A DNA stretch of 64,000 nucleotides from Akkermansiaceae bacterium (GCA_030725745.1 JANRFH010000057.1:69037-133036), one strand, 5' to 3'; shown: positions 43,427-52,241, counted from the first letter of the stretch. Notes: generated from the letters alone by a model not told the origin. Made by a program: numbers and translations.

Positions 43427-44500
43427 ATGACACCCAAACTCTTCAATCCAGGCCCCGTCGATGTCTCACCAGAAACTTTCGCGGCCATGTCCCACACCAT
43501 GATCGGCCATCGCGGCAAGGATTTCGAGGATCTCTACGCCTCGCTCCAGCCCGGCCTCAAGGAAATCTTCGGCACCTCCCGCCCCGTCTTCCTCTCCACC
43601 TCCTCCGCATGGGGAGTCATGGAAGCCGCTCTCCGCAACCTCACTAGTAAGAAAGTCCTCAGCCTCTGCTGTGGTGCCTTCTCAGACAAGTGGGTCGATG
43701 TCGCGAGAAAATGTGGCTACGAAGCCGAAGCTATCCAAGTCGAGTGGGGCGAAGCTATCGACCCCGAGGTCGTCCGCGCTAAACTCGCCGAGGGCGGATT
43801 CGACACCGTCACCTTCATCCATTCAGAAACCTCCACCGGCGTCCTCAACGACCTCGAAGCGATCTCTAAAGTCGTGAAATCTTTCCCAGATACGATGCTT
43901 ATCGTAGATACGGTTTCGTCACTCTCCACTGTCGATATCGAAATGGACGCGAACGGCATCGATGTCTGCCTCGCCGGTGTGCAGAAAGCCCTCGCACTTC
44001 CTCCCGGCCTCGCGCTATTCGCTGTTTCTGAAGCCGCCATGGAGCGCGCCAAAACCATCCCGAACCGCGGTTACTACTTCGATTTCTTCGAATTCGCCAA
44101 AAACGACGCAGCGAACAACACCCCGACCACCCCCTGCATCTCCTTGCTTTTCGGACTCCAGTTCATGCTCGGTGAAATCGCCAAGGAAGGCTTCGCCGCA
44201 CGCAAAGCTCGCCACGCGAAGACCAACGCCATGATTCACGCATGGGGCGCGAAACATAACTTCAAACTCTTCGCACCCGAAGGCCTCCGCTCCTTCGCAC
44301 TCACCTGCTTCGCCACACCGGACGGCTTCGATCTCTCGGGATTCATCAAGACCCTGAAGAACGAACACAACCTCCTCATCAACGGCGGCTACGGCAAGAT
44401 CAAGGGAACTACCTTCCGCATCTCCAACATGGGCAACGAAACCGAAGCAAGCATGCAGGAGCTCATCGACGCCATGGACTCCGTCCTCGCGAAGATGTAA
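43427..44500 (+). CDS. Class V aminotransferase (serine-pyruvate / alanine-glyoxylate type)
   Basis: A 357-residue PLP enzyme of the AGXT/SPT group. It begins LFNPGPVDVSPETFAAMSH and IGHRGKDFEDLY, then STSSAWGVMEAALRNL, IHSETSTGVLNDL (PLP phosphate and Asp environment) and the PLP lysine in GVQKALALPPGLAL. It could act in glycine/serine interconversion, or substitute for phosphoserine aminotransferase as some class V members do. The exact substrates are not readable. A terminator follows, inside the 3' end of the convergent gene. Confidence 0.88.
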   Translation: MTPKLFNPGPVDVSPETFAAMSHTMIGHRGKDFEDLYASLQPGLKEIFGTSRPVFLSTSSAWGVMEAALRNLTSKKVLSLCCGAFSDKWVDVARKCGYEAEAIQVEWGEAIDPEVVRAKLAEGGFDTVTFIHSETSTGVLNDLEAISKVVKSFPDTMLIVDTVSSLSTVDIEMDANGIDVCLAGVQKALALPPGLALFAVSEAAMERAKTIPNRGYYFDFFEFAKNDAANNTPTTPCISLLFGLQFMLGEIAKEGFAARKARHAKTNAMIHAWGAKHNFKLFAPEGLRSFALTCFATPDGFDLSGFIKTLKNEHNLLINGGYGKIKGTTFRISNMGNETEASMQELIDAMDSVLAKM

Positions 44501-44522
44501 ATGCGCGCTGGCACGGGCTACT

Positions 44523-45419
44523 TCAGAAAAATCTATTCAAATCGCCTACGCTCCTTCTTCCGATGAGAGTGTAGGCGTTTTTTTCGTCCACCCATCTGGC
44601 CATCGCCCATTCGCCGTCTAGGCGCACATCGGGCTTGTCCACACCAGGCAGATCACAGGAAACATCGCGGCGGCGGAACGTCACCAGATGCAACGCACCC
44701 TTGTCCGTGTCAAAACACACCAAGGTGCCATGCTTACCATCAACCACCAGCTCCCGGCAGCCAAGACCCTTCAAATGCTCCAGCCCCGGAGGAAGATCAG
44801 CATCGGCCACCGGCAGGCCTTGCTCACGCAGCCCAGCAAAAAGAACCGGAGTTTTGTCGTTGTGAGCATCTAGACTAAAAATCGGTGATTCATAGGCGCG
44901 GACAAACCCGGCCTCCACCGCACCGATCGTGATCTCATCCGTTTCCGACGACACAACTTCCTGAGTGGAATCCTCCCTCAGTGAAACGAACGCGAAAGCT
45001 ATGCCCGCCGCCGCCGCCAACGGGATGCCAAACCTCGCCCAGCTCCATTCCTTCTCCTCAACCCTCGATTTCGCCGTCTGCTCCATCGACACCAAGATCC
45101 GCTCCCGCAGCCCTCCCGGCACCTCGATCCCGGCCATCGCCTGCATCATTTCCGCCTCCCTCTTGAGATCAACCCTCGGCGCGTCAGCACTATCCTGAAC
45201 CATCCCGAGCAACACTTTTTCACGAAGCCCTTCAGGCAAATGCACACGCGCCAACGCCTCGGCGAATTCCGCATCGAAAGCACGCTCACGCATCAGCCAA
45301 TTTCCCAGTTCACGGTCGCTCGTCGCGAACCGCAAAGCCTCCGCGAAATCAGCATCCTCCGCATCCGCACCATCAGGTCGGAAGCTCTCCAAGATGAATT
45401 TTGCCCTTTCCTTATCCAT
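44523..45419 (-). CDS. Probable anti-sigma factor
   Basis: A 298-residue protein: cytoplasmic N-terminal part (MDKERAKFILESFRPDG, repeated LPEGLREKVLLGM and VPGGLRERILVSM segments), one transmembrane helix (FGIPLAAAAGIAFAFVSL, about 145-162) and an extracytoplasmic domain with three cysteines. It lies directly behind the ECF sigma factor gene and overlaps it by 8 bases (ATG at 45419, sigma stop at 45412), the classical sigma/anti-sigma pairing. A GGAAAA stretch precedes this ATG. No zinc-binding anti-sigma HxxxCxxC motif is seen. Function is inferred from position and topology. Confidence 0.72.
   Translation of the reverse strand: MDKERAKFILESFRPDGADAEDADFAEALRFATSDRELGNWLMRERAFDAEFAEALARVHLPEGLREKVLLGMVQDSADAPRVDLKREAEMMQAMAGIEVPGGLRERILVSMEQTAKSRVEEKEWSWARFGIPLAAAAGIAFAFVSLREDSTQEVVSSETDEITIGAVEAGFVRAYESPIFSLDAHNDKTPVLFAGLREQGLPVADADLPPGLEHLKGLGCRELVVDGKHGTLVCFDTDKGALHLVTFRRRDVSCDLPGVDKPDVRLDGEWAMARWVDEKNAYTLIGRRSVGDLNRFF
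44543..44584 (+). terminator. Terminator of the class V aminotransferase gene, inside the 3' end of the convergent anti-sigma gene
   Basis: Plus strand CGCCTAC ... GTAGGCG (7-bp stem with further partial pairing GCTC/GAG and a loop) followed by TTTTTTTC. It overlaps the last 20 codons of the opposite-strand gene. Confidence 0.8.
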
Positions 45420-45960
45420 GTTGTTTTCCAAAAAGTTCGGGGTTCGTTTCCACTAGGTTTTTGGGGCCGCTGGAGGGCTCCATCACCATTTTTTTCCTCA
45501 GCATCTCCTTACCGCGCGATAGTCGCGACATCACCGTGCCAATAGGCACATCCAAGATCTCCGCGATCTCCTTGTAGCTATGCTGCTGGAGGTAAAAAAG
45601 CGCAAGCGGAGCACGATACATTTCGTCCATGTCACCTAGCAACTCCACCGCACGCTGCCCGTCCATTTGTCGTTCCGCCCCCTCCTGCGGTGCCTCCTCC
45701 GCACCCATCATACCCTCGTCCACAGGTTCATCAGAGAACCGCGCCATTTTTCTTCGCTGCCCGAGAAACTCTCGGTGCAGCGTCGTGAACAGCCAAGTCT
45801 TCGCCTTGCTCCTATCGCGCAGTTGAGCGTTTTTTTCCGCCCAAATACAGAAAGTCTCCTGCACCAGATCCGCCGCCCTGTCTGGACTGCGGCTCAGCGA
45901 ATAGCCGAAGCGATACAGCGCCTCGTAATGCGCATCCACCAGTTCTGCAAATTCACTCAT
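45412..45960 (-). CDS. ECF-family RNA polymerase sigma factor
   Basis: 182 residues: region 2 near the N-terminus (ALYRFGYSLSRSPDRAADLVQETF, WLFTTLHREFLGQRR) and region 4 near the C-terminus (MYRAPLALFYLQQHSYKEIAEIL, VPIGTVMSRLSRGKEMLRKKM), with no region 1 or 3. It would direct a small regulon in response to an envelope or stress signal, held by the overlapping anti-sigma gene. The linker is acidic and Met-rich (EPVDEGMMGAEEAPQEG). Start ATG at 45960. Confidence 0.93.
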   Translation of the reverse strand: MSEFAELVDAHYEALYRFGYSLSRSPDRAADLVQETFCIWAEKNAQLRDRSKAKTWLFTTLHREFLGQRRKMARFSDEPVDEGMMGAEEAPQEGAERQMDGQRAVELLGDMDEMYRAPLALFYLQQHSYKEIAEILDVPIGTVMSRLSRGKEMLRKKMVMEPSSGPKNLVETNPELFGKQHG

Positions 45961-46018
45961 TGTTACATCCTAAGAGCGCTTCCTCCCCAAAGCTATTCCG
46001 AAAAATATCTCGCACATC

Positions 46019-47710
46019 TCAAGTAGCATCCGCTCTACCCCATTCCCGCATCCTCCGGATAAGATTCCTCTCGGTTTCCGGCTCCGCCGATTTCCCTTCG
46101 TAGCGCACCCCGTAGTGATACCCCAGCAACTCCTCGGAAAACTCCGGCACAGGAGCCACACTCGCGAGCTGCGCTTTCAGCGTATCCCCTTTTTTCCTCC
46201 TCACCGCACGCTCCGAACACGCCTTTTCCCAAGCAGCAATATAACCCGCCCTCCGCTCACCACGAATGAGTCCTCCACCCACTCCAGCCCGAGAAGCACG
46301 CCCTTTCAGGAAAAACAGCACCACCGCCAGCCCCCCGAAGCCACCCATCAGGATCAGCGCCGTCCTCTCGACATGCGAACCGCCAACATCCGCATATTCC
46401 TCATCCGAAAGCTCATCCAACGGCTCAGGAACCTCGTCCCCCGCTTCCGCAACCCTCGGCGCGCCCCCACCACCAAGCACCATCGGCGGAGTCGGATCCA
46501 TCACCACCCAGCCGTAGCCATCCAGCTTCACCTCCACCCAAGCATGCGCCTCTCTAGCCACGAAAACAAACATCTGGTCATCCTTAAAATAACTCCCTCC
46601 TGCCCATCCATAGGCCACTCGGCTCTCCACCCCGATCTCCCTCGCCATCAACGCTCCCGCTGTCGCGAAAAACTCACAATGCCCGCGCTTTTCACCAAAC
46701 AAGAAATTCTCCAATGGCTCCAGATTCTGCGGATTTTCCGTCACCAAGGAATACCCGTAACTCTCACGTAGGAAATCCCTGATCTTCACCAGTCTCTCCA
46801 CCACCGTCCCTTCACCAGCCGCCTTCCTCGCCAGAATCGCAATCCTATCCTGACCCTCCGCCCCGCGTTCCGCCTCCAGCTTAACCCCTTTCAAATCATC
46901 CAAGCCCACCGGCAGCGAACTCGCTAGGTATCTGAAACCCGTAGCACCACCAACATTCGGCAGAAAATTCATCCCATCCGCTGCTACCCGAATTTCCGGC
47001 AACCTCACCGCTCGCACCCCTTGCAGAGTCGTCAGAAGATCGCGCGCGCCCGCATCCTTCGCATGGAAAACCTCATGCAGGATTTCCCGCTCATCCGTTT
47101 CGCCGAACCTCACCCAACCATCTTCACCAGCAGCAATCTCCTCCACCTTCGCCTCACTCATACTCCACGTGGAGTCCGCAAAGTCCCCCAGCGCGAAAGC
47201 CCGCACATACACCTTCCGCTTCAGCAGAGCCTTCGCATCATCTGCGCTCCTCAGCTTCACGAAAACTTCCGGCTTCGCCCCAGGCTTCAAATTCGTCCTC
47301 ATCGGCAGCTCCCTGCGTGTCCCGTTTTCCCACAGCCAGTTTCCCGAAATAGCACCTCCGCCCTCAGCCTCTACCCTCTCGGCAGCCGCCTCCGGGCGCA
47401 GCCTCTCCTCGATCACTAGCGCCATCTCTTCCAGCGGAGCCGGTGCTGCACTCAGCAGCCACAGAAACCCGCACTCCAGCGCCAGGAAACCCGTCCCCAC
47501 CACCAACATATCCCGCCACCCCGGTTTACCACCTCCCGCCGCCGGGACGTCGTTCGAAGATTTTCTCACCGACCACCAGCCCAGCCCAGCTGCCAGCAAC
47601 AGCACCGCCAGACATGCCCTCAACAAAACTGGCAGCCCCTCCGGCCACCCTCGCAACAAAGCATACGCCCCCGCCCCACAAGCACACAGACCCAACAATC
47701 GGATGATCAT
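46019..47710 (-). CDS. TgpA-like membrane transglutaminase-fold protein
   Basis: 563 residues with N-terminal helices (AVLLLAAGLGWW; DMLVVGTGFLALECGFLWLL), a large periplasmic domain, then a transglutaminase core with Cys in GHCEFFATAGALM, His in REAHAWVEVKL and Asp in VMDPTPP, i.e. a complete Cys-His-Asp triad. A late helix (LILMGGFGGLAVVLFFL) precedes a cytoplasmic tail. With the DUF58 gene it forms the known DUF58-transglutaminase module; a MoxR-type ATPase that normally accompanies it is not in this window. Overlaps the DUF58 gene by 4 bases. Confidence 0.9.
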   Translation of the reverse strand: MIIRLLGLCACGAGAYALLRGWPEGLPVLLRACLAVLLLAAGLGWWSVRKSSNDVPAAGGGKPGWRDMLVVGTGFLALECGFLWLLSAAPAPLEEMALVIEERLRPEAAAERVEAEGGGAISGNWLWENGTRRELPMRTNLKPGAKPEVFVKLRSADDAKALLKRKVYVRAFALGDFADSTWSMSEAKVEEIAAGEDGWVRFGETDEREILHEVFHAKDAGARDLLTTLQGVRAVRLPEIRVAADGMNFLPNVGGATGFRYLASSLPVGLDDLKGVKLEAERGAEGQDRIAILARKAAGEGTVVERLVKIRDFLRESYGYSLVTENPQNLEPLENFLFGEKRGHCEFFATAGALMAREIGVESRVAYGWAGGSYFKDDQMFVFVAREAHAWVEVKLDGYGWVVMDPTPPMVLGGGGAPRVAEAGDEVPEPLDELSDEEYADVGGSHVERTALILMGGFGGLAVVLFFLKGRASRAGVGGGLIRGERRAGYIAAWEKACSERAVRRKKGDTLKAQLASVAPVPEFSEELLGYHYGVRYEGKSAEPETERNLIRRMREWGRADAT

Positions 47711-48834
47711 CTCGCGCCTCCTCTCCCCTTTCTCACCAGCTCATATTGGCTAGCATCCACCGTCACCGGAGCCAGTGCCGCCTCGGGTAGCACTGCTCTC
47801 CAGACACCTCCCGGCATATCGGAAATCACCACCACACACTCACGATCCGCCGCCTGTGCAAATGCCGCGCCCAGATCATGCGCTTCCGTCCATGCCGCTC
47901 GCACAGCTTTCATCAGCACCTCCCGCGATTCTGCAAGCTGCCGCTTCGTCCTAAGCTCATGTTCCTCCCAGCCGTCAAAATCTGCCACCCACCTCACCGG
48001 CATACCCAAGCCCTGCAGCACGCCCAGCGTCCCGTTCATCAACATCAGCGCCTTCTCAAACCGATCCGGACGAATCAGCTCACCATCCCCACCGTAGGAG
48101 TGGAAAATCACCAAAAAGCCCTCCGCATGACTTCCCGGCGGCTCATCCTCGCGCACCAAAACACCCCGCCCCGCAGCCTCAGAGCGCGCACTCGCCGCCC
48201 ACGCAATCCGCTTCACCGCATCACCCCCGCGCCACCCACGCAGCCCCTTCCACTCACCTATCGCCCCCGAAACCTTCGACCCACCCAGCGGCGAACCATC
48301 CAGTAGAAACCCACTCAACGCCAACTCCCTCGGAACCACCGCCGCTGGCAACACCCCGATCTCCATCCCAACCTCAAGCGCCTTCTGAAAGTCAAAAAGC
48401 CCCAACGGAAAACCCGATTTTAACCACCCCTTCTGACTCTCCGTAAACCCACGCTTCTTGAGCGACACCTCCCGCTCCGTCTCAGCCACACCACCGCACC
48501 CCACCCACGAAGCCCGACCCACCACCTCGCCCTCACCCAACAGCGACACCCCGAACTCCACCCGAAACGCATCCAGACCACCCCGCCGATTCAGCAAACT
48601 TACTTTCACAGGAAACGCACGCCCCACCTGCACCCGCCGATCCGCCCGACAATGCACCTCCAGCCCTTTAAGATTTATTCCCCCGGCCAACCTTGCCACC
48701 ACTAGCATCCCAGCAGCGGCCAATCCCAGCGACGCCATCACCCCATCGATACGCCAGATCCCAACCACAAAAAGGGCGACGCCTAGCGCCGCCAAAATTA
48801 CTCCACGCGGTGTCATCACCGCCTGCACACGCAT
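47707..48834 (-). CDS. DUF58 domain protein
   Basis: 375 residues with two N-terminal helices (GVILAALGVALFVVGIWRIDGVMASLGLAAAGMLVVARLAG-type region), then a DUF58 domain with LSGFLLDGSPLGGSKVSGA, the conserved LRGWRGGDAVKRIAWAASARSE block, then a VWA-like fold. It is usually in operons with MoxR ATPases and transglutaminases. The start at 48834 has GAGG about 10 bases upstream and lies 13 bases after the rsfS stop; an upstream ATG at 48879 overlapping rsfS is a less likely alternative. Confidence 0.88.
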   Translation of the reverse strand: MRVQAVMTPRGVILAALGVALFVVGIWRIDGVMASLGLAAAGMLVVARLAGGINLKGLEVHCRADRRVQVGRAFPVKVSLLNRRGGLDAFRVEFGVSLLGEGEVVGRASWVGCGGVAETEREVSLKKRGFTESQKGWLKSGFPLGLFDFQKALEVGMEIGVLPAAVVPRELALSGFLLDGSPLGGSKVSGAIGEWKGLRGWRGGDAVKRIAWAASARSEAAGRGVLVREDEPPGSHAEGFLVIFHSYGGDGELIRPDRFEKALMLMNGTLGVLQGLGMPVRWVADFDGWEEHELRTKRQLAESREVLMKAVRAAWTEAHDLGAAFAQAADRECVVVISDMPGGVWRAVLPEAALAPVTVDASQYELVRKGRGGAR

Positions 48835-48847
48835 CAGCGCGATACCC

Positions 48848-49237
48848 TCAGTGGGTGAAATTCGATTTGGATTTTCCATCGCCGGATTCGCTCCATTCCA
48901 GCTCCTTTGCCTCAGCCCAGAGCTCTTCCAGACCATAGAAATCACGCATCTCCTCGTGCATTACGTGCACCATGACATCGATGTAATCGAGAACCACCCA
49001 ACGAGAATCTACCTTACCTTCCGTGAACGCCGGCTTCGATCCCGAGGATTTCTCCACAATCCCACCCACCTCGCGAATAATCGCGCGCAAGTGCGGCATC
49101 GAGGAACCCGAGCACACGATCATGAAATCGGTCAGATTCGATACGCCCCTCATATCCCATACACGGATGTTCTCCGCTTGGATCTCTTCCGCTGCTTTCA
49201 CGCAGGCCTTCGCCAATTCTTCTCCTACAATCGCCAT
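48848..49237 (-). CDS. rsfS: Ribosomal silencing factor RsfS (Iojap family)
   Basis: A 129-residue protein that binds ribosomal protein uL14 and blocks subunit joining under starvation. It shows IQAENIRVWDMRGVSNLTDFMIVCSGSS and VDSRWVVLDYIDVMVHVMHEEMRDFYGLEELW, the two family signatures. It heads the operon with the DUF58 and transglutaminase genes. The 316 bases between its start and the stop of the next upstream gene carry no gene but hold a palindromic element (49355-49506). Confidence 0.95.
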   Translation of the reverse strand: MAIVGEELAKACVKAAEEIQAENIRVWDMRGVSNLTDFMIVCSGSSMPHLRAIIREVGGIVEKSSGSKPAFTEGKVDSRWVVLDYIDVMVHVMHEEMRDFYGLEELWAEAKELEWSESGDGKSKSNFTH

Positions 49238-49354
49238 ATTTCTTACCTTCGGGAGACGATCTTATGACCCCACCCCACGGATTTGCAACCCGCATTCTCA
49301 TCTGAACGATGTAGATCGACCCCGCTAGGGGGCTTCCTCCGCACATCCATGAAG

Positions 49355-49506
49355 TTTCAACCGCGAATCAACGCGAATTTACGCCAATCCACTACATGCA
49401 GGGCTTCGTGAAATTATTTTTTTTGTGAATCAAATTTGATTTTGCCCACAGAATATTTTCACGAAACCCCAGATTAGCGGCCATTCGCGTTGATTCGCGG
49501 TTGAAA
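49355..49506. repeat. 152-bp gene-free nested palindrome of the GxxExxY-end family
   Basis: Outer arms TTTCAACCGCGAATCAACGC GAAT... (49355-49388) and its reverse complement (49473-49506) agree in about 30 of 34 positions. Inside, GCTTCGTGAAATTAT and ATATTTTCACGAAAC form a second, inner inverted repeat around an AT-rich centre, so the whole unit would fold into a long hairpin. It fills most of the 316-bp gene-free stretch 49238-49553. Confidence 0.85.
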
Positions 49507-49553
49507 TCTTACTCAGTCGCTCGGCAGTATCCCAAGTTTGACGCTAGCGGATT

Positions 49554-49946
49554 TCAGAAACCTATCAAAGCCACCAGCTCCTGATCGCTGAAATCTTCAG
49601 GATGATCCGCCGCCGCAGCCAGCAGTTCCACCGTCGCAGCCTCCTCGATCGCCACCCACTCTTCCGCAGGGGAAACCTCCTCTGGAACATTGGCTACGCC
49701 GGGTTTTTCACCCATATCCGAGCTATCCACGAAGAAAAGCACCGCAACCGCCGCACATGCAGCAGCCGTCAGCCACGGAGCCGGACGAAGAATCTTAGGC
49801 CACCAAGGATCCGCTTCTGGAAGTAACCTGACCGCCCGCAACGTATTGTCAGCAAACCTAGGGCTAGCCTTCTCGGGCGCAGATTCACCGAGCAACTTCC
49901 ATGTTGCATCGTCCTCTGCCCAGTCTTCATCGCGTTTCATTTTCAT
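49554..49946 (-). CDS. Single-pass membrane protein of unknown function (anti-sigma-like topology)
   Basis: A 130-residue protein: an acidic cytoplasmic part (WAEDDATWKLLGESAPEKASPRFADNTLRAVRLL), one transmembrane helix (PWLTAAACAAVAVLFFV), then an acidic C-terminal half. The N-terminal 'DATWxLLGxSxxxxASPRFxxNTLRAVR' block looks like proteins found near sigma factors in Verrucomicrobia, but no sigma gene adjoins it. Starts at 49946 or 49940 are both possible; the frame upstream to 50000 is basic and atypical. The plus-strand zinc-ribbon gene is divergent from it. Confidence 0.6.
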   Translation of the reverse strand: MKMKRDEDWAEDDATWKLLGESAPEKASPRFADNTLRAVRLLPEADPWWPKILRPAPWLTAAACAAVAVLFFVDSSDMGEKPGVANVPEEVSPAEEWVAIEEAATVELLAAAADHPEDFSDQELVALIGF

Positions 49947-50074
49947 CTCTTTACACAATCTTAAACTCCGCCGCCGCAAAAAAGTTCCATCTTTTTTCAC
50001 TTTTCAATCCCTATGGCACTTCACGCTTCCAGAATCATCTCAACCAATTACCTTCCCACACCAACAGCCTGCCA

Positions 50075-50668
50075 ATGACTGACGATCTAACTCCCACGGA
50101 TGCAAATTGCGGATACTGCGGGCACCATCTCGATTCACGGGTCTATTTCTGTCCGTCCTGCTCGAAACCCTTCCGCTCCGCCGAACTCTCTCTGACTCCT
50201 TCCGTCGCCCCTTATCAGGATACCGAAACGCGACTCAGAACTGGAGCTCCCGATGTCTGGATCATCAACTACCGGAAGCTCTTCGTCGATGCACGTGATC
50301 GCATCGCCCCCTTGAAAAAAGAAGAACTCGTCCTCGAACAGAGTTCACTGGGTAACCTGATAGAAATCAAACTGTCGGAGATTGACCGCAAACACTCCGC
50401 CCTGATCTTCCTCATTGATCGGGGCGATGGATGGCAACGTGTTGAATCCACTAAACCCGGCGATGCCCCCGATCTCACTTGGCAGGAATTCTCTGCAATA
50501 CTGGCCATTCACCAAGGACGCGTGCGTGTAGACTTCCTCAACAAAGAGAACAAAATCCTCGCATCCCGCGAAGTCGATCTACGAGCTCTCCACAAAGACG
50601 ATTCCATCAAAGTTCCAGTCGTCATCGACCCTAAAGATCGCATCGCAAAGGTTATCTTTCGTCCATAG
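50075..50668 (+). CDS. Zinc-ribbon protein of unknown function
   Basis: A 197-residue protein with an N-terminal zinc ribbon CGYCGHHLDSRVYFCPSC (two CxxC pairs) followed by KPFRSAELSL and a larger alpha/beta domain (PDVWIINYRKLFVDARD, LGNLIEIKLSEIDRKHSALIFLIDRG, VDFLNKENKILASREVDLRALHKDD). No family recognised. The ATG at 50075 gives MTDDLTPTDANCGYC; the frame upstream is spurious. Cytoplasmic location is inferred from the absence of signals. Confidence 0.68.
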   Translation: MTDDLTPTDANCGYCGHHLDSRVYFCPSCSKPFRSAELSLTPSVAPYQDTETRLRTGAPDVWIINYRKLFVDARDRIAPLKKEELVLEQSSLGNLIEIKLSEIDRKHSALIFLIDRGDGWQRVESTKPGDAPDLTWQEFSAILAIHQGRVRVDFLNKENKILASREVDLRALHKDDSIKVPVVIDPKDRIAKVIFRP

Positions 50669-50687
50669 GCGTGAGTGCCTTAAGGCT

Positions 50688-51440
50688 CTAAACCCCTCTC
50701 TTATCTCCCCACAGCCGCACATGCAGCCTGTCGGAAAAACGCACGCCCAAATCTCGGCACCTCTCCGCCAGCCACGCCGCTGATTTATCAAGCTCCTCAA
50801 CCGTCCTCCCCTCCGGCATCAGGATCAGCCGATCCATCGGAATCCCGTACCCCTTCACCAAGCCCAGAACTTCCTGCACATCACTCTCTCCCTGCACCAC
50901 AAACTTAAACCAAGCCTTCCCCGTCCCCACCAAACCCCGCAACACCTCTGGCTTCACCCTCAGCCCCTCCTCCATCCCACTATTCGCCAGCTTCGGGGAA
51001 ACATTCATCTGCCCCACCCCTTCAACAAACGCCTCTCCCGGCATCTTCGTCCCATTCGTCTCCACCTCGAAAATCCACTCCTCCCCATCCTCTCGCAAAG
51101 CCGCCATCAACTCCACCAGCCCCGCCTCCTGCAGAAGCGGCTCCCCACCCGTCAGCACCACCCTCCGGCAACCATACCCGCGCACCACTTCCGCAATTTC
51201 CCCCACTCCCATCTCGATGATCACATCCTCCTTCTTGTGCTTCACATACCCCGCCACCGCATCCTTCTCATGCTTCCACGGCGTCCCCTCAAAATTCCAC
51301 GTATGATCCGTATCGCACCACACACAATGCAGATTACACAACGACAGCCTCACAAACACCGCAGGCGCCCCCATCGACACCCCCTCACCCTGCAAGGTGT
51401 GAAAAATCTCCGCCCCATCTCCTAACCGCGCCAACTTCAT
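50688..51440 (-). CDS. queE: 7-carboxy-7-deazaguanine synthase (radical SAM)
   Basis: Forms the deazaguanine ring of queuosine precursors from carboxy-tetrahydropterin. The 250-residue protein has FHTLQGEGVSMG near the N-terminus and the radical-SAM cluster motif CNLHCVWCDTDHTW (CxxxCxxC), then GGEPLLQEAG (GGE motif) and ETNGT. The start at 51440 (MKLARLGDGAEIF) fits; upstream residues are not family-like. queG is at 22.7 kb. Its 5' side (51441-51564) holds only a hairpin repeat. Confidence 0.93.
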   Translation of the reverse strand: MKLARLGDGAEIFHTLQGEGVSMGAPAVFVRLSLCNLHCVWCDTDHTWNFEGTPWKHEKDAVAGYVKHKKEDVIIEMGVGEIAEVVRGYGCRRVVLTGGEPLLQEAGLVELMAALREDGEEWIFEVETNGTKMPGEAFVEGVGQMNVSPKLANSGMEEGLRVKPEVLRGLVGTGKAWFKFVVQGESDVQEVLGLVKGYGIPMDRLILMPEGRTVEELDKSAAWLAERCRDLGVRFSDRLHVRLWGDKRGV

Positions 51441-51508
51441 GCACGTAGATTGTTTCCGAAACGATGGAATTTGAAGCACGGAGTTTCCTGCTGTCTTCCA
51501 AAACACCT

Positions 51509-51530
51509 GCGGACTAAAGTCCGCGTTCCA
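51509..51530. repeat. Hairpin repeat related to the 11868 and 53971 copies
   Basis: GCGGACT-aa-AGTCCGC is a perfect 7-bp stem followed by GTTCC. In this orientation it aligns with the reverse complements of the copies at 11868 and 53971 (GCGGGCTGAAGTCCCGCGG followed by TCC). It lies between queE and the PIN toxin gene. Confidence 0.6.
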
Positions 51531-51564
51531 TTGGAAAGCCGTCCTTCTAGGCGGCAGCAAAGCC

Positions 51565-51948
51565 CTAAGGATTCGTCAGAGGAATCGGCGATTTCGAAAA
51601 ACCCGCAGGATCGCGCGTCACAATCAACTCAGCACCACATGCAAGGGCGGAGGCGATCTGCATGGCATCCTCGAAATCCCCTTGGTCATGACAGAAAGCC
51701 ACTTCGAGATCGTCGTGCCCGACAGGGGCGATCCGGCACACGGAAGTGATGTTCCGAATAAAGAGATGGGCGTTTTCCCGCCCCTCAAGTTTTCCGAGAA
51801 TATAGGAGAGATTCGAAACAGTATGCCACGAGATGAAGCATGCATTGTTCGCAATCGCATCCGTCAAAATAGCCTCCGAAGCAGCAAAATGAGGCTCCCT
51901 CCTCAACGCGACATCAAGAAGGATATTTGTATCAAAAAACAGGTTCAT
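51565..51948 (-). CDS. PIN-domain toxin of a type II toxin-antitoxin pair
   Basis: A 127-residue PIN ribonuclease: Asp6 in LFFDTNILLDV, the Glu-bearing HFAASEAILTD, acidic DFEDAMQIASALACGAELIVTRD and a terminal Asp. It overlaps the antitoxin gene by 4 bases. It differs from the vapC at 29 kb in sequence and has a Phd-type rather than a VapB-type partner. All acidic positions appear present, so it is likely active. Confidence 0.88.
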   Translation of the reverse strand: MNLFFDTNILLDVALRREPHFAASEAILTDAIANNACFISWHTVSNLSYILGKLEGRENAHLFIRNITSVCRIAPVGHDDLEVAFCHDQGDFEDAMQIASALACGAELIVTRDPAGFSKSPIPLTNP

Positions 51949-52235
51949 TCGACGCGGGTATACTTTTCCCAGATCGCCTTCGCCCTAGGATCTTCGTCCA
52001 ATGCCAACGCTTCATCAGCCGCCGCCGGGCGCTTCGCCCATTTTTCCAAAAACCGCAGGGCTTTCTTCCTCTCCGCTTCAGATGGGGACACCTTTTGTTG
52101 CTCGCTATAAGCCTGGAAGGAAAGCATCACGGCGACAGGACGTCCCTGTTTTTCAATCGTCACAGGCTCCAACTGTGCCTGATCAAGCAAAGCTCCAAAC
52201 CGCGTTTTGGCATCAGAAGCTGAAATTTTTGTCAT
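51945..52235 (-). CDS. Phd/YefM-family antitoxin
   Basis: A 96-residue protein with the Phd N-terminus MTKISASDAKTRFGALLDQAQLEPVTIEKQGRPVAVMLS, which binds DNA and represses the operon, and a C-terminal helical half that should bind the PIN toxin. The antitoxin gene comes first and overlaps the toxin by 4 bases. A good sigma70-type promoter lies so close that the mRNA may begin at the start codon itself. Confidence 0.92.
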   Translation of the reverse strand: MTKISASDAKTRFGALLDQAQLEPVTIEKQGRPVAVMLSFQAYSEQQKVSPSEAERKKALRFLEKWAKRPAAADEALALDEDPRAKAIWEKYTRVE

Positions 52236-52241
52236 GTCAGC

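Noticed and set aside
49238-49354. A small gene in the 49.2-49.55 kb gap
   Set aside because: The stretch is filled by the palindromic element and shows no frame with a start and ribosome-binding site.
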